Assembly (NCBI RefSeq): GCF_017876095.1
Contig: NZ_JAGINM010000002.1
Location: 248,001 to 312,000 of the forward strand
DNA length: 64,000 nucleotides
Reading direction: 5' to 3'
Source of the DNA: Azospirillum agricola
GTDB lineage: Bacteria > Pseudomonadota > Alphaproteobacteria > Azospirillales > Azospirillaceae
Shown here one piece after another: positions 61,109 through 64,000 of the stretch. The translations under genes were made by a program, and so were the position numbers. The notes beneath the pieces are model-generated. The model searched no databases, was not told the origin of the DNA, and saw only the letters and a list, made by a program, of their open reading frames with translations. How positions within the stretch are numbered: position 1 is the first letter of the stretch; the number at the start of each line of letters is the position of its first letter.

Positions 61109-62341
61109 TCACTTCGCCGCGATCTTGCAGCCGCTCTCCGCCAGCGTGGCGAACGCCTCCTCGCCGGGGATGGTGCGCAGGATCTGGTAATAGTCCCACG
61201 GCCCCTTCGATTCGGACGGCTTCTTGACGCGGGCCAGATACATGTCGTGGACCATGCGGCCGTTGGCCAGGATCTTGCCGTTCTTGGCGAACATGTCGTT
61301 GACCGGCATCTCCTTCATCTTGGCCGCGACGGTCGGGCCGTCGTCGGTGCCGGCGGCCTCCACCGCCTTCAGGTAATGGCGGACGGCGGAATAGCTGCCG
61401 GCCTGCACCATGGTCGGCATCCGGCCGCCGAACTTCTCGGCGAACTTCTTGGACCAGGCGCGCTTCTCGTCGTCCATGTCCCAGTAGAAGCCGGTGGTCA
61501 GCACCAGGTCCTGCGCCACCTGGAGCCCCAGCGCGTGGACATCGGAGAGGAAGATCAGCAGTCCGGCCAGCCTCTGCTTGCCGCTCTGGGTCAGACCGAA
61601 CTCGGCCGCCTGCTTGATCGAGGTGATGGTGTCGCCACCGGCGTTGGCGAGCCCGACGACCTGCGCGCCCGACGACTGGGCCTGGAGCAGGAAGGAGGAG
61701 AAGTCGGCGGTGTTCAGCGGGGTGCGGACCGCCCCCATCACCTGCCCGCCGGCCTTCTTCACCTCGGCCGAGGTGTCGGCCTCCAGCTGGTGGCCGAAGG
61801 CGTAATCGGCGGTCAGGAAATACCAGCTCTTGCCGCCCTCCTGCACCATGGCGCGGCCGGTGCCGACGGCCAGCGCGTGGGTGTCGTAGGCCCAGTGGAA
61901 GCCGGTGGGCGAGCAGGCGTCGCCGGTCAGCCGCGAGGTCGCCGGCCCTTCCATCAGGAAGACGGTCTTCTTCTCGCGCGTCACCTCCTGCACCGCCAGC
62001 GCGACGCCGGAGTTCGGCACGTCGACGATGACGTCGACGCCGTCCTGGTCGATCCATTGGCGGGCGAGGTTGGAGCCGATGTCCGGCTTGTTCTGGTGGT
62101 CGGCTGTGACGATCTGGATCGGCTTGCCGAGAATCTTGTTGCCGAACTCCTCGGCCGCCATGCGGGCGGCGATCGCCGATCCCTCGCCGCCGAGATCGGC
62201 GTAGAGGCCGGAGCGGTCGTTCAGCACACCGATCTTGACGGTGTCGCCCGACAGCTTGCCCTGCGCCGAGGCGGGGCCGGAAGCGATGCTTCCCACGGTC
62301 AAGGCGGCCAGCGCGGCACCGGCCAGAAGACGTGCGTTCAT
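61109..62341 (-). CDS. ABC transporter substrate-binding protein (branched-chain amino acid/urea type)
   Basis: A periplasmic binding protein of 410 aa, of the LivJ/LivK-UrtA-like group. Signal peptide residues 1-26 (MNARLLAGAALAALTVGSIA) with cleavage near ASA. The ligand-binding core shows VKIGVLNDRSGLYADLGGEG, VTADHQNKPDIGSNLARQWI, DVIVDVPNSGVALAVQEVT and YFLTADYAFGHQLEADTSAE. These are typical type 1 periplasmic binding folds for hydrophobic amino acids or related compounds. No permease or ATPase genes are next to it, so it is an orphan binding protein. ATG 62341 is chosen because it begins the signal peptide. The bound ligand cannot be told. Confidence 0.9.
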   Translation of the reverse strand: MNARLLAGAALAALTVGSIASGPASAQGKLSGDTVKIGVLNDRSGLYADLGGEGSAIAARMAAEEFGNKILGKPIQIVTADHQNKPDIGSNLARQWIDQDGVDVIVDVPNSGVALAVQEVTREKKTVFLMEGPATSRLTGDACSPTGFHWAYDTHALAVGTGRAMVQEGGKSWYFLTADYAFGHQLEADTSAEVKKAGGQVMGAVRTPLNTADFSSFLLQAQSSGAQVVGLANAGGDTITSIKQAAEFGLTQSGKQRLAGLLIFLSDVHALGLQVAQDLVLTTGFYWDMDDEKRAWSKKFAEKFGGRMPTMVQAGSYSAVRHYLKAVEAAGTDDGPTVAAKMKEMPVNDMFAKNGKILANGRMVHDMYLARVKKPSESKGPWDYYQILRTIPGEEAFATLAESGCKIAAK

Positions 62342-62514
62342 GCGTGAATCCTCCCCCTCAGCGATTCTTGGATGTGGCTCTCGGGATATGGCACCTGGGC
62401 GGTCGGCGACGGTGACGGAACGGTCCGGCCATGTCCTCGCCGACAACACTATGCAGGCGCATCATCTTGGAGGCGAAGCGGATTTTCAGCATATGAAACA
62501 GATTTCGGGAATGG

Positions 62515-63786
62515 TCAGGCGGCGTGCGCGCTTTCTCCATCCGGCGCTGCCGAACCGCCGGAGCCGCGCCGCCGCCGGTTGTCCATGCGCCGCATCACCG
62601 GCGTCACCGTGGTGCCATGGACGAGAATCGAGAGAAGCACCGTGAGACCGGTCAGCGCCCACAGCTTGCCCTGAACACCGAAGTCGGCGGCGTTCAGGGC
62701 AAAGGCGATGTAATAGATGCTGCCCATGCCGCGGATCCCGAAGAAGCCGATGGCAAGCTTCTCGCCCGTGGACATCGCGGCCCCCCACAGGCCGAGCCAG
62801 CCCGTCAGGGGCCGCAGGACGAACAGGATGACCAGGACCGCCAGCACGGCCCCCCCTGTCAGTGGATGGAGCAGGCCATCGGCCAGCGTGCCACCGAACA
62901 GCACCAGCACGACCATCATCAGCAGGCGCTCGGTCTGCTCGATGAAATCATGCAGCGTCTCGTGGTAGCGGTGGGACCGCTCGGCATCGCGCAACGCCAC
63001 GGCGCTGACGAAGACGGCGACGAATCCGTAGCCGCCCACCAGTTCGGTGGAGCCGTAGGCGATCAGCGTGATTCCCAGCGAGACGAAGCCGTCGCCGGTC
63101 CGCGACAGCTTGGCCCGGTTCGGCACGCGGAAGGTCGCCAGCGCCAGGAGCTTGCCGATCCCCCACCCCATCCCGATTCCGGCGGCGAGCTTCCACAGAA
63201 CGTCCAGCGCGAACCAATGCAGCACCCACCCGGCGCCGCCCCCCTCGTCCAGGACGACGGCCACGGCGAGATGGACGAAGGGGAAGGCCAGCCCATCGTT
63301 CAGCCCGGCCTCCGAGGTCAGGCTGAAGCGGATCTCGTCCTCCTCGCCGGATTGCGGCGGCCCCACCTGGATGTCGGAGGCGAGCACCGGATCGGTCGGC
63401 GCCAACGCCGCTCCCAGCAGGATCGACGCCGCCAGCGGCAGCCCGAGCCCGAACCAGCCGATCAGACCGATGCCGAGAATCGACAGCGGCATGGTGACGC
63501 CGAGCAGCCGCCATGTGATCGACCAGGATCGCCAGCCCGGCGGCCGGTCGAGCTTCAGCCCGGCCCCCATCAGCGCGACGATGACCAGCAGTTCGGTCAG
63601 CCGCTCGGTGGCTTGCGGAAAGGCCATCGGATCCGGCGCGTCCAGCCCCGACAGCGCGACGACGCCATAGCCCAGCCCGACGCAGATGATGGGCAGCGAC
63701 AGCGGAAGCTCCTTCAGCACCATCGGCAGCCACGCCACCAGCAGCACCAGAAGGCCGAACCCGACCAGCATGACGACGTAGGACAT
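62515..63786 (-). CDS. CPA1-family cation:proton antiporter
   Basis: A 423-aa membrane protein with about twelve hydrophobic segments, of the CPA1/Na+-H+ exchanger family. The transport motif is seen in ILLGAALAPTDPVLASDIQV, where Asp replaces/acts in the A-P-T-D-P signature, and SLTSEAGLNDGLAFPFVHL has the conserved Glu/Asn-Asp pair. A Ser/Gly-rich, charged C-terminal tail of about 25 residues follows the last helix. The substrate is probably Na+ or K+ for H+, but cannot be fixed. ATG 63786 is a good start. It lies upstream of the substrate-binding protein gene on the same strand with a 173-bp gap. Confidence 0.92.
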   Translation of the reverse strand: MSYVVMLVGFGLLVLLVAWLPMVLKELPLSLPIICVGLGYGVVALSGLDAPDPMAFPQATERLTELLVIVALMGAGLKLDRPPGWRSWSITWRLLGVTMPLSILGIGLIGWFGLGLPLAASILLGAALAPTDPVLASDIQVGPPQSGEEDEIRFSLTSEAGLNDGLAFPFVHLAVAVVLDEGGGAGWVLHWFALDVLWKLAAGIGMGWGIGKLLALATFRVPNRAKLSRTGDGFVSLGITLIAYGSTELVGGYGFVAVFVSAVALRDAERSHRYHETLHDFIEQTERLLMMVVLVLFGGTLADGLLHPLTGGAVLAVLVILFVLRPLTGWLGLWGAAMSTGEKLAIGFFGIRGMGSIYYIAFALNAADFGVQGKLWALTGLTVLLSILVHGTTVTPVMRRMDNRRRRGSGGSAAPDGESAHAA

Positions 63787-64000
63787 CCACCGCCCGATCC
63801 GTGGCGGCCGCGAAACGCGCAGCCGAATCCAACGTCAACAAGGCCCGAGGCCTTTCGGTCCGGACGGGCCGGGACGCTGGCGCGACGGAAGGGGATGTCG
63901 GGGGAAAGGCGGCGATCTTCTACCGCCGCGAATCGGCTCTGATAAGGGGACGTTCCCCAACCGGGATCGGGAAACGTCGCAGAAGGCGGCCGCGCGAGCC
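63787..64000. other. Right edge of the window
   Basis: Only the antiporter gene's upstream region is visible; no partial gene is seen on either strand. The sequence is GC-rich, with a small hairpin-like GGGGACGTTCCCC near 63946-63958. Confidence 0.4.

Overview
The window is a high-GC (roughly 70%) chromosomal segment of an alphaproteobacterium. Gene content and order fit Rhodospirillales, and Azospirillum or a close relative is my best guess: a phasin, an aa3-oxidase subunit IV peptide of the COX4_pro_2 type, CvpA-PurF, YfgM-BamB-Der, DUF2066/CDP-alcohol transferase/PerM-like/HdaA facing purMN, and promoters of the EcfG general-stress type. This is inferred from families and synteny, because no rRNA or other definitive marker is present. 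I found no tRNA, rRNA, CRISPR array or insertion sequence.

Left third (1-33800), mostly housekeeping. It holds the 5' part of uvrC, a pteridine-reductase-like SDR, small hypotheticals, radA-cvpA-purF (minus strand), map-Nudix-Uma2-cupin (plus strand), and yfgM-bamB-der (minus strand). Three NarL/FixJ-type regulators follow at 14.4-17.5 kb, one of which lacks the phospho-acceptor Asp. Then come an AAA+ ATPase with a Gly/Pro-rich N-terminus, a 32-residue membrane peptide behind an EcfG-type promoter, a MarR regulator, and a divergent SDR without the catalytic Tyr/Lys. The overlapping block DUF2066 - CDP-alcohol phosphatidyltransferase - AI-2E exporter family - HdaA runs divergently from purM-purN. 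A large Ser/Thr kinase with a zinc ribbon and an aldose epimerase close this part.

Middle (34.0-45.4 kb), the most distinctive region. A transglutaminase/DUF2126 amidoligase (1118 aa), a RoxA-like di-haem lipoprotein, a circularly permuted ATP-grasp/alpha-E fusion and a second transglutaminase run in one direction. The set looks like a peptide-ligation and peptide-modification system. Convergent to it lies a two-gene signalling pair: a CheY-like receiver and a histidine kinase whose membrane domain carries all the copper/ethylene-binding positions of plant ETR1 at a constant +10 offset.

Right third (45.6-64.0 kb). It contains prfC, an orphan phage tail-collar protein, asd with a putative Thr/Ile/Lys attenuator leader, and glgP. 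A general-stress patch follows: an ECF sigma factor with an EcfG-type promoter, then divergent EcfG-type promoters serving a stress SDR and a small soluble anti-sigma-like protein. The rest is a PhoD-like phosphatase, a TPR-methyltransferase, a lytic transglycosylase, rlmJ, a phasin, an ABC substrate-binding protein and a CPA1 antiporter. Several palindromic intergenic repeats are scattered through the window.
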